A stretch of 64,000 nucleotides of DNA from Kitasatospora acidiphila (GCF_006636205.1 NZ_VIGB01000003.1:186001-250000), one strand, 5' to 3'. Shown: positions 7,805 to 55,724, numbered from the stretch's first letter. Translations and numbers: made by a program. The notes: generated by a model not told the origin, from the letters alone.

Positions 7805-9133
7805 TCAGACGGCCGCCGGGTGCAGCTCGCGGGCGGCGGCGAGGCGGGCGGCGAGTTCGGCGATCTCGCCGGGCCGGTGGGCGGTTTCGCGCGCGACCAG
7901 CATGGTGGGCTGGTGGCCGGTCAGCTCGTGCTCCAGCGCCAAGCGGGCCCGGCCGCCACCGGTGATGTTGAGCAGCACGCGGGCGTCGGCGGCCACCTCG
8001 CCGTCGCGCACGGCGTCGCGCAGGGCGGCGAGGGCGATGCCGGCGGCCGGTTCGATGTCGATGCCCTCCAGTTCGCGGAAGGCGTCCATGGCGGCTCGGG
8101 CGGCTGCGGCGTCGGCGATCCGGACGTGGCCCGCGCTCTCGGTGAGCACCTCGTGCAGGCCGCCGTTGAGGTCGTAGGGCGGGCGCCGGTTGGTCAGCTC
8201 GGGGGCGAACGCCCGCTCGGCGGCAGCTCGTTGGTCTTGCTCGTCACCAGTCAGCCAGGGGCGCTCGCCGGTCTGCCAGGCCTGGTGGACCGGGGCGTAG
8301 CAGGCGTTCTGGGCGAGCAGCAGGCGGGGCAGCGGGTCGGTGTCGTGGCCGGGGCGACATCGCAGCCGCACCGCGGCCTCGTGCACGGCGAGCGCGCCGG
8401 CACCGCTGCCGATGGCCTGGACGTAGTGGTCGGGCGCGGTGCCCATCGCCTCGACGGCGGCGAGCATGACGGTGGCGAGCCCGTCGCGCCGGCCGACGTT
8501 GCGGGTGCCGCCCTCGGGCGTGAAGCCGGGCTGCTGGGCCAGTGCATCGCCGAGCGCGATGGCGTCGGCGTAGTCGGCGTCCTCGACCGCGACCACCTGA
8601 ACGAGTTCGCCGCCCGGGGTGCGGGTGCGCAGCCGCGGCAGGGCGCTGGCCGGGACCACGATCACCACCGGGACCCGGTGGCTGGCGCAGAGTTCGGCGA
8701 AGGCGGTGGCGGTGTTGCCCGCCGAGGTGACCACCAGGGTGCCCGCGTCCTCGGGGATGCGGCCGAGGACGGTCGCGGCCTCCAGTTCCTTGAAGCTTCC
8801 GGTGGTCAACTCGCCGCCGCGTTCCGGCCAGTAGCCGTTGAAGGCGATCCACAGCTCGGTCAGGCCGAGCGAGGCGGCCAGCCGCCGGCTGCGGTAGACG
8901 GCGGTGCCGCCGCTGTCGGGCAGTGTGCGGCGCACCGGCAGCCAGGAGTGGTAGCGGTAGACACCCTGGAACGCGGGGTCCGGTGTGAACGCGGTGGCCT
9001 GGTACTCGGTGCGCAGCAGGCCCGGCGCGTGCGGCTCGGGGCAGCCGAGCGCCAGCCCGTCGTCGGGTCGGCTCTGGCCGCAGACGGTGCAGCGCAGGCG
9101 GTAGTGGGAGGGGCGGCGCTCGGCGTGGTGCAT
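7805..9133 (-). CDS. Cysteate synthase-like PLP enzyme (threonine synthase superfamily)
   Basis: 442 residues. The N-terminal Cys-containing segment RCTVCGQSRPDDG followed by HAPGLLRTEY, the PLP lysine in GSFKELEA (Lys115), the phosphate-loop-like TSAGNTATAFAEL and the GTRNVGRRDG motif are features I associate with cysteate synthase (O-phosphoserine + sulfite to L-cysteate + phosphate), first known from methanogens. They fit less well with true threonine synthase, which has SFKDR. Length is close to the archaeal enzyme. The start is the ATG at 9133, 32 bases after the mbtH stop. An upstream in-frame extension to 9649 is antisense noise through mbtH. Its position inside an NRPS operon suggests cysteate is made as a peptide building block. 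A different beta-replacement chemistry is the main alternative. Confidence 0.7.
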   Translation of the reverse strand: MHHAERRPSHYRLRCTVCGQSRPDDGLALGCPEPHAPGLLRTEYQATAFTPDPAFQGVYRYHSWLPVRRTLPDSGGTAVYRSRRLAASLGLTELWIAFNGYWPERGGELTTGSFKELEAATVLGRIPEDAGTLVVTSAGNTATAFAELCASHRVPVVIVVPASALPRLRTRTPGGELVQVVAVEDADYADAIALGDALAQQPGFTPEGGTRNVGRRDGLATVMLAAVEAMGTAPDHYVQAIGSGAGALAVHEAAVRLRCRPGHDTDPLPRLLLAQNACYAPVHQAWQTGERPWLTGDEQDQRAAAERAFAPELTNRRPPYDLNGGLHEVLTESAGHVRIADAAAARAAMDAFRELEGIDIEPAAGIALAALRDAVRDGEVAADARVLLNITGGGRARLALEHELTGHQPTMLVARETAHRPGEIAELAARLAAARELHPAAV

Positions 9134-9165
9134 CAGTGGCGTCCCGGGGGTCAGGAGAGGGAGGG

Positions 9166-9372
9166 TCAGGCCATCGCGCGGGCGAGGCTCGCCGGGCGCA
9201 TGTCGGTCCAGGTGGCCGTCACGTGGTCCAGGCACTCCTGGCGGCCCGCCGGGCCGTGGGTGATGGTCCAGCCCTGGGGCACCTCGGCGAAGGCGGGCCA
9301 CAGCGAGTGCTGCCCCTCGTCGTTCACCAGCACCAGGAACGTGCCTTCGGCATCGTCGAACGGGTTCGTCAT
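9166..9372 (-). CDS. mbtH: MbtH-like NRPS chaperone
   Basis: 68 residues, the usual MbtH size. The diagnostic residues are present: NPFDD near the N-terminus, [24 protein letters not shown], and a C-terminal TWTDMRP. MbtH proteins bind the large subdomain of adenylation domains and are often needed for their solubility and activity. It is first in the leftward operon, with GAGAGGA upstream of the ATG, and is divergent from the aminotransferase-dpg-NRPS operon. It is therefore the likely partner of the eleven adenylation domains to its right. Confidence 0.95.
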   Translation of the reverse strand: MTNPFDDAEGTFLVLVNDEGQHSLWPAFAEVPQGWTITHGPAGRQECLDHVTATWTDMRPASLARAMA

Positions 9373-9753
9373 CGATCTGGTCCTCTCTCAACTTGCTTTT
9401 GATGCAGGGGGTTTCGGTTAATCGGGCGGCGGACTGCGGCCCGGGGCGCACTGGTGGCTGCCGCCGCCCGGCCCTGCCTGATCCGGCGTCACAGCGGTGG
9501 CGGGCGGCGGCGGGGCACGGCGCACCCGATCGGCCCCGCCTGGGACCGGCGCGCCGGTCCGCGGGGCTGCACTCGCCGGACTGAGAGTGACTCGCGGGCC
9601 GAAACACAAGATCGCCAAGAGGCGAACCGAAGATGAACTCGCCGTACATCCCGGTGGGAATTCCTCGTATTCCCGGTTTGACCGGACGTCAGTTGTCGTG
9701 CGGGGATGGGGTGTGGTTATCTGCTTCCGGCACGACCAAGAGAGCGCGAGATC
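9373..9753. promoter_or_regulatory. Divergent promoter region of the NRPS cluster
   Basis: A 381-base region with no gene separates the two arms of the cluster. It holds a perfect 18-bp palindrome (9543-9560), which is a candidate operator or hairpin. An AT-richer stretch at about 9645-9730 includes a TTGACC at 9678 that could serve as a -35 box, although no convincing -10 follows at the usual distance. No regulator gene lies nearby. Confidence 0.4.
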
Positions 9754-11040
9754 ATGAAACTTGAGCTGACAGGTCTTCACGAGGCGTTGACCGCACCGGT
9801 CAGTGAATCGATGAACTTCCTCAACGAGATTGCCCACAGATTTCCCGACGCCATTTCGCTGGCGGCCGGCCGGCCGTTCGAGGGATTCTTCGACCCGGCC
9901 GATGTGCCGCGGTATTTCGAGATCTACCGCCGCCACCTGACGGACCGTCTGGACGGCGACGAGGCCGCGGTGCGCCGCACCCTGCTGCAGTACGGGCGGA
10001 CCAAGGGCATCATCCACGAGCTGATCGCCGAGCACCTGCGGGTGGACGAGGGCATCACCGCGGACCCGGACGCCCTGGTGGTCACCGTCGGCTGCCAGGA
10101 GGCGCTGTGGCTGACGCTGCGCGCGCTGCGCCGCGACGAGCGCGACGTGCTGCTCGCCGTGACGCCGAGCTACGTCGGCGTGCACGGCGCGGCCATGATG
10201 GTGGACATGCCGGTGCTGCCGGTGCGCGAGGCGGCCGACGGGATCGACCCGGACGACCTGGTGGCCGTGGTGCGCCGGGCCAGGGCCGCCGGCCGCAACC
10301 CGCGGGCCTGCTACGTCATCCCCGACTTCGCCAACCCCAGCGGGGTCCGACTGGACCGCGCGAAGCGTGAGCGGCTGCTCGACATCGCCGCCGCCGAGGA
10401 CCTGCTGCTGCTGGAGGACAACCCCTACGGGCTGTTCGGCGACCCGGCGGGCCCGCCCACCCTGAAGGCCCTGGACCGCCACGGCCAGGTCGTCTACCTG
10501 GGCTCCTTCGCCAAGACCGGCCTGCCGGGGGCCCGGGTCGGCTACGTGCTGGCGGACCAGCAGGTGACCGGCGCGCCGGCCGGCCAGCCGCTGCTCGCCG
10601 ACCAGTTGGCCAAACTCAAGAGCATGCTGACGGTGAACACCTCGCCGATCGCGCAGGCCGTGATCGGCGGCAAGCTGCTGGCGCACGGCCACAGCCTGCG
10701 GGCCGCCAACGCCCGGGAGACCGAGACCTACCGGGGCAACCTGGCCCAGGTGCTGGCCGGGCTGGAGAGGCGGTTCGCCGACCTGCCGTCGGTGCGCTGG
10801 AACGTGCCGGAGGGCGGGTTCTTCCTGCTGCTCACCGTGCCGTTCCCCGCCGGTGACGACCTGTTGGCGCACTGCGCCGCCGTGCACCGGGTGCTCTGGA
10901 CGCCGATCCACCACTTCTACGCCGACGCGACGCAGCGCAACGTGCTGCGGCTCTCCTTCAGCCATCTGCTCCCGGCAGAGATCGAGGACGGACTCGATCG
11001 CCTTGCGGAGTTCATCCGCGCGCAATCTGCCGGAAATTGA
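9754..11040 (+). CDS. hpgT: Phenylglycine aminotransferase (HpgT/Pgat-like)
   Basis: 428 residues, fold-type I PLP aminotransferase of the MocR/2-aminoadipate-like branch. The Schiff-base lysine is Lys254 in YLGSFAKTGLPGARVGYV. The PDFANPSG and EDNPYGLFG motifs bind the cofactor and substrate. In glycopeptide clusters this enzyme converts 3,5-dihydroxyphenylglyoxylate (and 4-hydroxyphenylglyoxylate) to the L-phenylglycine, using an amino donor such as tyrosine. Here it is followed directly by dpgA-D, so Dpg is the expected product. No 4-hydroxymandelate synthase or oxidase is seen for Hpg. The start is the ATG at 9754; the ATG/GTG further upstream lacks a ribosome-binding site. Confidence 0.88.
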   Translation: MKLELTGLHEALTAPVSESMNFLNEIAHRFPDAISLAAGRPFEGFFDPADVPRYFEIYRRHLTDRLDGDEAAVRRTLLQYGRTKGIIHELIAEHLRVDEGITADPDALVVTVGCQEALWLTLRALRRDERDVLLAVTPSYVGVHGAAMMVDMPVLPVREAADGIDPDDLVAVVRRARAAGRNPRACYVIPDFANPSGVRLDRAKRERLLDIAAAEDLLLLEDNPYGLFGDPAGPPTLKALDRHGQVVYLGSFAKTGLPGARVGYVLADQQVTGAPAGQPLLADQLAKLKSMLTVNTSPIAQAVIGGKLLAHGHSLRAANARETETYRGNLAQVLAGLERRFADLPSVRWNVPEGGFFLLLTVPFPAGDDLLAHCAAVHRVLWTPIHHFYADATQRNVLRLSFSHLLPAEIEDGLDRLAEFIRAQSAGN

Positions 11041-11143
11041 AGAAACGTTACCGGCCCGCCTCGAGAAGAAAGGCCAACCGATCCATGCACGCCTGCACCC
11101 CGCCGCTGCGGAGCAAGCCCAGAAGTTGGGGATGGACCTACCG

Positions 11144-14300
<3,157 letters not shown>

Positions 14301-14442
14301 CCGGTGGGTGCGCACGTGGCCGACCATGGGCGCGCCCGCCGCCTGGCCGTGTGCTCAGCCGCACCCTCAGCCTCACCCCGACTTCAGCGCCACCGCGCCC
14401 CGATCACGCCCGATCACGCCCGAGCCGAACGGAACTTCGACC

Positions 14443-15243
14443 ATGGAGCTCACCAGGATCCGCTACGAGAAGCGGGACCGGGTCGCCCACGTGACCCTCG
14501 ACCGGCCCGAGCGCCGCAACGCCATGGACCTGCGCATGCACGAGGAACTCGCGTACGTGTGGGACGACTTCGAGGCCGACGACGACGTGTGGCTGGCCGT
14601 CCTCACCGGTGCCGGCGACCGCGCCTTCTCGGCCGGCCAGGACCTCAGGGAGCTGGCCGCCCGGATCGAGGACGGCACCGCGGCTCCCTCGACCTTCGGC
14701 AGCCGCGGCAAGCCCGGCTGGCCCCGGCTCACCGAGCGCTTCCAGCTCGCCAAGCCGGTGATCGCCCGGGTCAACGGCCACGCGTTCGGCGGCGGCTTCG
14801 AACTCGCCCTCGCCTGCGATGTGATCGTGGCCGCCGACACCGCCACCTTCGCGCTGCCCGAGGCCAAGCTCGGACTGATCGCCGGCGCCGGCGGAGTCTT
14901 CCGGCTGACCCGGCAGGCGCCCTACCGGGTCGCGCTCGGCCACCTGATCAGCGGCCGCCCGCTGACCGCCGCCCGGGCCTACGAGCTGGGCCTGGTCAAC
15001 GAGGTCGTCCCGGCGGCCGAGTTGGACGCCTGCGTGGCCGCCTGGGTCGCGGACATCCTGCGCTGCGCCCCGCTCTCGGTCCGCTCCGTCAAGCAGGCCG
15101 CGGCCGCCGCGGCGACCATGCCCCTGGAGCAGGCGTTCGCCACCCGGTTCCCCTGGGAGGAGCGCCGGATGCACAGTGCGGATGCGCTGGAAGGGCCACG
15201 CGCCTTCGTCGAGAAGCGCGAGCCCCGCTGGCAGGGGCACTGA
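14443..15243 (+). CDS. dpgD: DpgD, enoyl-CoA hydratase of the Dpg pathway
   Basis: 266 residues, canonical crotonase fold. The oxyanion-hole motifs [10 protein letters not shown] and [16 protein letters not shown] are intact, and the active-site region [18 protein letters not shown] follows. With DpgB it assists the dehydration/aromatisation step after DpgA. An ATG at 14443 is preferred over an upstream start at 14308, since homologous sequence begins at [19 protein letters not shown]. It completes the four-gene Dpg set and precedes the NRPS by 315 bases. Confidence 0.88.
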   Translation: MELTRIRYEKRDRVAHVTLDRPERRNAMDLRMHEELAYVWDDFEADDDVWLAVLTGAGDRAFSAGQDLRELAARIEDGTAAPSTFGSRGKPGWPRLTERFQLAKPVIARVNGHAFGGGFELALACDVIVAADTATFALPEAKLGLIAGAGGVFRLTRQAPYRVALGHLISGRPLTAARAYELGLVNEVVPAAELDACVAAWVADILRCAPLSVRSVKQAAAAAATMPLEQAFATRFPWEERRMHSADALEGPRAFVEKREPRWQGH

Positions 15244-15558
15244 GGTCGGATCGGTGTCGCGGCGTCAGATCGGCGGCGCGGCGTTGGATCGCTGTCGCGT
15301 CGCAACCCGCTGACCTCCGGATTTGCGAACCCGCACCGGAGCGGCGAAGACGTGAGTTGTTCCATGCTTTACCCGGAGTCCACCTGCTCGGCCCTCGAAG
15401 TGACATTGCCTCAGGCAGCGTGACGCCCGAGCATGATCCGCATCGCCGGCGGATCCTCCACCCCCGTCAAACGTCCTCGGACCCTGCGCGTCCGAGCGCG
15501 ATCCCCCTTGCGTCGTCGCCTCCATGCGCGGCCGCTGCTGAACGAACCGGAGCACACC
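15244..15558 (+). promoter_or_regulatory. Region upstream of the first NRPS gene with 19-bp tandem repeats
   Basis: The 315-base gap contains no convincing gene. Immediately after dpgD it carries three imperfect 19-bp tandem units (15249-15267, 15268-15286, 15287-15305), each beginning GATCG. An AT-richer patch near 15355-15370 could be a promoter. The GGAG at 15550-15553 serves the NRPS start. Long open frames through this gap lack start signals. Confidence 0.4.
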
Positions 15559-37779
<22,221 letters not shown>

Positions 37780-37787
37780 GAGTTCTG

Positions 37788-51290
<13,503 letters not shown>

Positions 51291-51300
51291 CGCCCACCCG

Positions 51301-51360
51301 CCGGCGGAAGGACCAGGCCTGAAGTTGTCTGATCATGTTTGGCCGACGTTCTTCCGCCGG
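51301..51360 (+). terminator. Possible terminator after the NRPS operon
   Basis: 10-base perfect inverted arms at 51301-51310 and 51351-51360 are separated by 40 bases. The long loop makes termination uncertain. The same stretch probably holds the promoter of the next gene. Confidence 0.3.
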
Positions 51361-51440
51361 ATAGCGCCAACCGGTATCTATGTCCCGTTCGTGATCCACC
51401 GCCAAGCCATCACCCCCACCAACGGGACGAGGTATCCCCC

Positions 51441-53249
51441 ATGCGACTGCGCTCAAGTGCCCTCGGCAGCCTGCTCACCGCTCTGCCCCTCCTCGGCGCG
51501 CTGGTCGTCGCCACCCCCGCCCAGGCGGCGGCCGGCAGCGGCAACCTGATCGTCAACGGTGACGCGGAGGCCGGCGGCTCCTGCACCAACGACTGGAGCG
51601 CGGCCACCACCGTCCCCGGCTGGACCGTCGAGGCCGGCGGCATCAACGCCATGTGCTACACCGTCGGTTCCTTCGGCCAGCCGAACGACGGCCACACGCC
51701 CGGCAAGGCCTTCTTCGGCCCGGGCAACTTCGGGGACGGCGCGATGGCGCAGACCGTCGATGTCTCCTCGGCGGCCACCGCGATCGACGGCGGCGGGGTG
51801 CACTACAACCTCGGCGGCTGGCTGGGCGGTTGGACCGTCTACGGCGGCTACGTCGCCGTCAGCCTGCACTTCCAGGACGCGAACGGCGACCCGGTCGGCG
51901 CGACCGCCAAGCTGCCGACCGTCTCCGCGACCGACCGTGGCCTGTCCACGAAGTTCCTCTCCCGCACCACCACCGGCTCCGTCCCGGCCGGCACCAGGTC
52001 GATCCAGGTCGAGGTGCAGTTCCTGTCCACCTCGAACGAGACCGGCTACCTGGACAACCTCTCCCTCACCCTCGACACCCCGGTCACCGCACCGGCGCCG
52101 GTCGCTCCGCCCGCATCGAGCGTGCCGGGCTACGACCACGTGTTCACGGTCATGATGGAGAACACCGACTACTCCGAGATCATGAACGACCCGACGGACA
52201 CGCCGTTCATCCACAGCCTGATGTCCCAGGGCGCCACCCTCACCGACGCCCACGGCGTCTACCACCCGAGCGACGAGAACTACCTGGCCATCGCGGGTGG
52301 CGACACCTACACCAAGGGCGCCACCTACTGGCCCAACATCAACTCCCCGCAGCGCAACCTCGGTGACACCATCGAGGCGGCCGGCAAGAGCTGGAAGGCG
52401 TACGAGCAGGGCATGGGCACGCCCTGCAACACCACCACCCAGTACGACGCCAAGTACATGCCCGACGACGCGCCGTTCATCAACTACACCGACATCAGCG
52501 GCAATCCGGCCCGCTGCGCGGCCCACCTGTTCGACACCTCGCAGCTGACCACCGACTTGCGGTCGGCGGCCACCACGCCCAACTTCTCCTGGATCGCCGC
52601 TGACGACTACTACGACGGCGAGGCCTCCGGCAACGGCAGCGCCACCAGCCTCCAGACGCAGGACGGTTGGCTGAAGCAGACGCTCGCCCCCGTGCTGTCC
52701 TCCCCCGCGTGGACCCAGCAGCGCTCGCTGCTCGTCCTGACCTGGGACGAGAGCGAGAGCGAGGGCTACAACCACGTCGCCACCGTGGTCCTCGGCTCAC
52801 AGGGCACCGTTCCGGCCGGCACCAGCAGCCCGTCGCACTACGACCACTACAGCATCGGCCGCACCATCGAGTCGGCCCTCGGCCTGCCGGGGCTGACCGC
52901 CAACGACACCTACGCGACGCCGCTCAACGCCGCCTTCGCACCGTCCGCGGCGGCCGTACCGACGCTGACCGGCGACCTGAACGCAGTGGCGAACGGCGGC
53001 AACACAACCCTGCGCTACGCCCTGCCGGACGCCTCGCAGGTCAGCGCGAAGAACTGGGTCGGCATCTACCCGGCGGGCGTCACCCCGGGCTCGCAGTCCT
53101 CGCTCGCCTGGGCCTACACGCCGAACCAGAGCGGCGCGGTCACCCTCGCCACGGGCAAGCTGAACGGCGCGGGCAAGTACGACGCGTACTACCTGGCCAA
53201 CGACGGCTACTCGGTGCTGGCCGGGCCGTTCCCCCTGACCGTCGGCTGA
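51441..53249 (+). CDS. Secreted phosphoesterase (acid phosphatase/phospholipase C-type)
   Basis: 602 residues with a clear Sec signal peptide (MRLRSS core, hydrophobic segment, cleavage after AQA near residue 29). Residues about 33-210 form a beta-rich carbohydrate-binding-like domain (LIVNGDAEAGG start). Residues about 225-515 match the phosphoesterase family PF04185: VFTVMMENTDYSEI, HPSDENYLAIAGGD, and the metal site LTWDESESEGYNHVATVVLG with YDHYS. A small beta domain (about 520-602, NWVGIYPAGV) ends the protein. It should act outside the cell on phosphomonoesters or phospholipids. The start is the ATG at 51441 with GACGAGG upstream. It is read on the same strand as the NRPS but shows no pathway link. 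Confidence 0.85.
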   Translation: MRLRSSALGSLLTALPLLGALVVATPAQAAAGSGNLIVNGDAEAGGSCTNDWSAATTVPGWTVEAGGINAMCYTVGSFGQPNDGHTPGKAFFGPGNFGDGAMAQTVDVSSAATAIDGGGVHYNLGGWLGGWTVYGGYVAVSLHFQDANGDPVGATAKLPTVSATDRGLSTKFLSRTTTGSVPAGTRSIQVEVQFLSTSNETGYLDNLSLTLDTPVTAPAPVAPPASSVPGYDHVFTVMMENTDYSEIMNDPTDTPFIHSLMSQGATLTDAHGVYHPSDENYLAIAGGDTYTKGATYWPNINSPQRNLGDTIEAAGKSWKAYEQGMGTPCNTTTQYDAKYMPDDAPFINYTDISGNPARCAAHLFDTSQLTTDLRSAATTPNFSWIAADDYYDGEASGNGSATSLQTQDGWLKQTLAPVLSSPAWTQQRSLLVLTWDESESEGYNHVATVVLGSQGTVPAGTSSPSHYDHYSIGRTIESALGLPGLTANDTYATPLNAAFAPSAAAVPTLTGDLNAVANGGNTTLRYALPDASQVSAKNWVGIYPAGVTPGSQSSLAWAYTPNQSGAVTLATGKLNGAGKYDAYYLANDGYSVLAGPFPLTVG

Positions 53250-53260
53250 CGCCGCGCAAC

Positions 53261-53323
53261 GATCCAGGGGTGAGGCCCCGGCCCCGGGGCGGTTTCCCGG
53301 GGCCGGGGCCTCACCCCTGGATC
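53261..53323. terminator. 28-bp perfect bidirectional terminator
   Basis: 53261-53288 pairs perfectly with 53296-53323 around the 7-base loop GCGGTTT, between the convergent phosphoesterase and amidase genes. The right arm contains the amidase stop codon. Confidence 0.85.
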
Positions 53324-54723
53324 CGCCGCCACCCCGCCTCCCCCTCCAGCGCGTACCCCAGCTCCAGCAGCACCCGCTCCTGCCCGTGCGCCGCCGACAG
53401 GTGCACCCCGATGGGCAGACCCTCCGCCGTCTGACCCACGGGCAGCGAAATCCCGGGCCCGCCGGTCACGTTGTTGACGGGGGTGAACGCCACGTACCGG
53501 TGCAGCCGCTCGATCAGCTCCTCGAACGGCACGTTGGGGCTCAGGTGCCCGAGCAGCGGGGTGGTGTGGGCCAGCACCGGCGACAGGATCACGTCGTAGG
53601 CATCGAACACCGACGCGTACGCGTGCTCCGTGGCCCGCAGGCGGCGCAACACCCCAGGGGTGCGCAGGAATTCGCGGTGGAAGGTGCGGCGCAGGCCCAG
53701 GGTCAGGCCGTCGAGCCGGCGGGGCTGGAAGCTGCGGTCCAGCAGCAGCTTTCCGGTGGCGGCGATCAGGAAGGCGATGAAGCCCCAGTAGAGGGTGAAG
53801 TCGCGCTGGAACTGCCGGTCGAAGGGCAGAGTGGTGGGCTCGACGTGGTGGCCGAGGTCGGCCAGGCGGGCGGCGGTCCGCTCAACGGCCTGGCGGGTCT
53901 GCGCGTCGGTGGCCGCCACCGGCGAGTCCACCACCAATCCCACCCGCAGCCGCCGGCTGCCCGGCCCCTCGATCAGGCCCAGCGGGGGCAGCGCGGCCGG
54001 ACGGTGGTGCTGCTCGGCGGCGGCGAAGAAGGCGGCGGTGTCGCGCACCGACCGGGTCAGCACACCGTCCGTCACCAGATCGATCGGCAGGCGCCGGCCC
54101 TGGTCGTTCAGCACCAGCCGGCCGCGGGTCGGCTTGAGGCCGACCAGCCCGCAGCAGGCGGCCGGGATCCGGATCGAGCCGCCGCCGTCGTTGGCGTGCG
54201 CGATCGGCACGACGCCGGCGGCGACCAGCGCGGCCGCTCCGCCGGAGGAGGCGCCGGGCGAGTGCGAGGTCTGCCAGGGGTTGCGCACCGGCTCGGCGGT
54301 GCCGAATTCGGTGGAGGCGTTGAGGCCGAACTCGGGCAGCCGGGTCTTGCCGAGCACGGTCACGCCGGTGGCGAGGAGTTGTGCGGCGAAGCCCGAGGTG
54401 TAGCGCGCGGGGCGGGGGCGGAACGCCGCGCTGCCGTGCCCGGTGGGCATGCCGCGCAGGTCGACGTTGTCCTTGAGGAAGGTGGGCACGCCGTGCAGCA
54501 GTGCGTCGGGGCTGTGCCGGCCGACTCGCGGTGTCCGGTAGGACGCGAACGCGACCGGGGCCAGCGCGTCCTCCACCGTTCGGGCGCGCTGAGCGGCGGC
54601 CTCGGCCAGTTCGCCGGGGCTGACCTCGCCGTTTCGCACCAGCCGGGCCAGCGCCACCGCGTCATGGTCACCCAACGCGTCGTCGCCGAATGCGTGCACC
54701 CGCTGCTCCGCGGTACGAGCCAT
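53311..54723 (-). CDS. Amidase signature family hydrolase
   Basis: 470 residues. The Ser-cisSer-Lys triad is visible: Lys in GVPTFLKDN, cis-Ser in PGASSGGAAALVA and the nucleophile Ser in DGGGSIRIPA. The family hydrolyses carboxamides; the substrate cannot be told from sequence. No GatB/GatC partner is present and the C-terminal part is divergent, so it is not the tRNA amidotransferase subunit. The start is set at the ATG at 54723. An in-frame ATG at 54756 would add 11 residues including a TTA leucine codon, which would make translation bldA-dependent; I think this less likely. It ends inside a strong shared terminator. Confidence 0.85.
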   Translation of the reverse strand: MARTAEQRVHAFGDDALGDHDAVALARLVRNGEVSPGELAEAAAQRARTVEDALAPVAFASYRTPRVGRHSPDALLHGVPTFLKDNVDLRGMPTGHGSAAFRPRPARYTSGFAAQLLATGVTVLGKTRLPEFGLNASTEFGTAEPVRNPWQTSHSPGASSGGAAALVAAGVVPIAHANDGGGSIRIPAACCGLVGLKPTRGRLVLNDQGRRLPIDLVTDGVLTRSVRDTAAFFAAAEQHHRPAALPPLGLIEGPGSRRLRVGLVVDSPVAATDAQTRQAVERTAARLADLGHHVEPTTLPFDRQFQRDFTLYWGFIAFLIAATGKLLLDRSFQPRRLDGLTLGLRRTFHREFLRTPGVLRRLRATEHAYASVFDAYDVILSPVLAHTTPLLGHLSPNVPFEELIERLHRYVAFTPVNNVTGGPGISLPVGQTAEGLPIGVHLSAAHGQERVLLELGYALEGEAGWRRIQG

Positions 54724-54873
54724 GCCAACCCCATCCCTACCGACCGGTAATGTCATCGAGGCCGCAGTCTAGAACCGTTGGGGTTCGAAGGTCAGCCGAA
54801 TCCACGTCAGTTCCCGTGCCTGCCAAGCCGACCCCGCGTCGCGCTCTGGCTTGCGGCCGGGCTCGGCGGCACA

Positions 54874-55296
54874 ATGGCGGGCATGCCGATCACTGTCGTC
54901 GCGGCCGAGAAGATCCTCGCCGAGAACTTCGCCCCGTGGGTGCTGGAACTGGGCCTGACCGTCGCCGAGACCGGCGAGCGGCACGCGGTCCTGCGGCTGC
55001 CCTGGTCGGACCGGCTGGCCCGGGAGGGCGGCGGGATCTGCGGGCAGGCGCTGATGGCGGCAGCCGACACGGCCTGTGCCGTGGCGATCTCCTCGGCGCG
55101 CGGCGGGTTCGGGCCGATGACGACCGTGCAGCAGTCGACCGGCTTCCAGCGGCCGATAGCGGGGGCCGATGTGATGATCATGGCGCGAGTGACCAAGCTG
55201 GGGCGGCAGCTGGCCTTCATCGAAGTGGATCTCACCGCCGGCGACGCCACCGACCCGGCCGCGCATGCGAGTGCCGTCTACGCCTTCCCTGCGTAG
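54874..55296 (+). CDS. Hotdog-fold thioesterase (PaaI-like)
   Basis: 140 residues. The hotdog signature appears as GGGICGQALMAAADTACAVAI, with the central helix, then TTVQQSTGFQRPI and a C-terminal strand QLAFIEVDL. The family hydrolyses acyl- or aryl-CoA thioesters. The genomic neighbourhood does not reveal the substrate. Two ATGs (54874 and 54883) are possible; neither has a strong ribosome-binding site. It is divergent from the amidase. Confidence 0.8.
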   Translation: MAGMPITVVAAEKILAENFAPWVLELGLTVAETGERHAVLRLPWSDRLAREGGGICGQALMAAADTACAVAISSARGGFGPMTTVQQSTGFQRPIAGADVMIMARVTKLGRQLAFIEVDLTAGDATDPAAHASAVYAFPA

Positions 55297-55457
55297 GGCG
55301 TTGCCCGCCACACGGCAAGCCGCACGGCGGTGCTCCAAGATCGGCGACTTCAATAAATGATCTTGCCATCGGATGATTGAGCGAACGCGAGCTGGGCACA
55401 CGCAAGGAGATCGGCCCGGCCGAGCTCCGGGCCCCCAGCCCCCGAGGAGGTCGGATC

Positions 55458-55709
55458 GTGGATCCTGTCCAGCGCTATGCCGTCTCCCTCCCCGGCCCAG
55501 TCTGCGGGCACCGGCCCGCGACCGTGGTCGTGGTGCACTGGACACCCAGATCCGTCGACGGTAACTCCGTCTACACGGACGAGACCGGTGAATTCCAGGT
55601 CTCGATCAACGCTGATGGTGTGGCCAGCCGTCTGGACGCCGACGACGGCCACCAGCACCAGTGCCTGCACGCAGTACCCCTGCCGCGCACCGGCTCCCCC
55701 GTGGGGTGA
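55458..55709 (+). CDS. Small DUF6296-like protein
   Basis: 83 residues from a GTG with GGAGG seven bases upstream, which favours this start over the frame's earlier ATG-like codons. Sequence: RYAVSLPGP near the start, VVVVHWT, YTDETGEFQVSI and a C-terminal CLHAVPLP. From memory this resembles DUF6296 proteins, which I associate mainly with Kitasatospora and whose function is unknown. There is no signal peptide or membrane segment. A hairpin terminator follows directly. Confidence 0.6.
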   Translation: MDPVQRYAVSLPGPVCGHRPATVVVVHWTPRSVDGNSVYTDETGEFQVSINADGVASRLDADDGHQHQCLHAVPLPRTGSPVG

Positions 55710-55724
55710 CACCCTCACCCCCCG

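Noticed and set aside
7805..9133. Plain threonine synthase of primary metabolism
   Set aside because: The PLP motif is SFKELEA and not SFKDR, the GTRNVGRRDG motif points to the cysteate synthase branch, and the gene sits in an operon with mbtH and a cysteine dioxygenase.
7220..9421. 733-residue plus-strand open frame
   Set aside because: Antisense of the cysteate synthase, dioxygenase and mbtH genes, which have clear motifs, starts and coupling.
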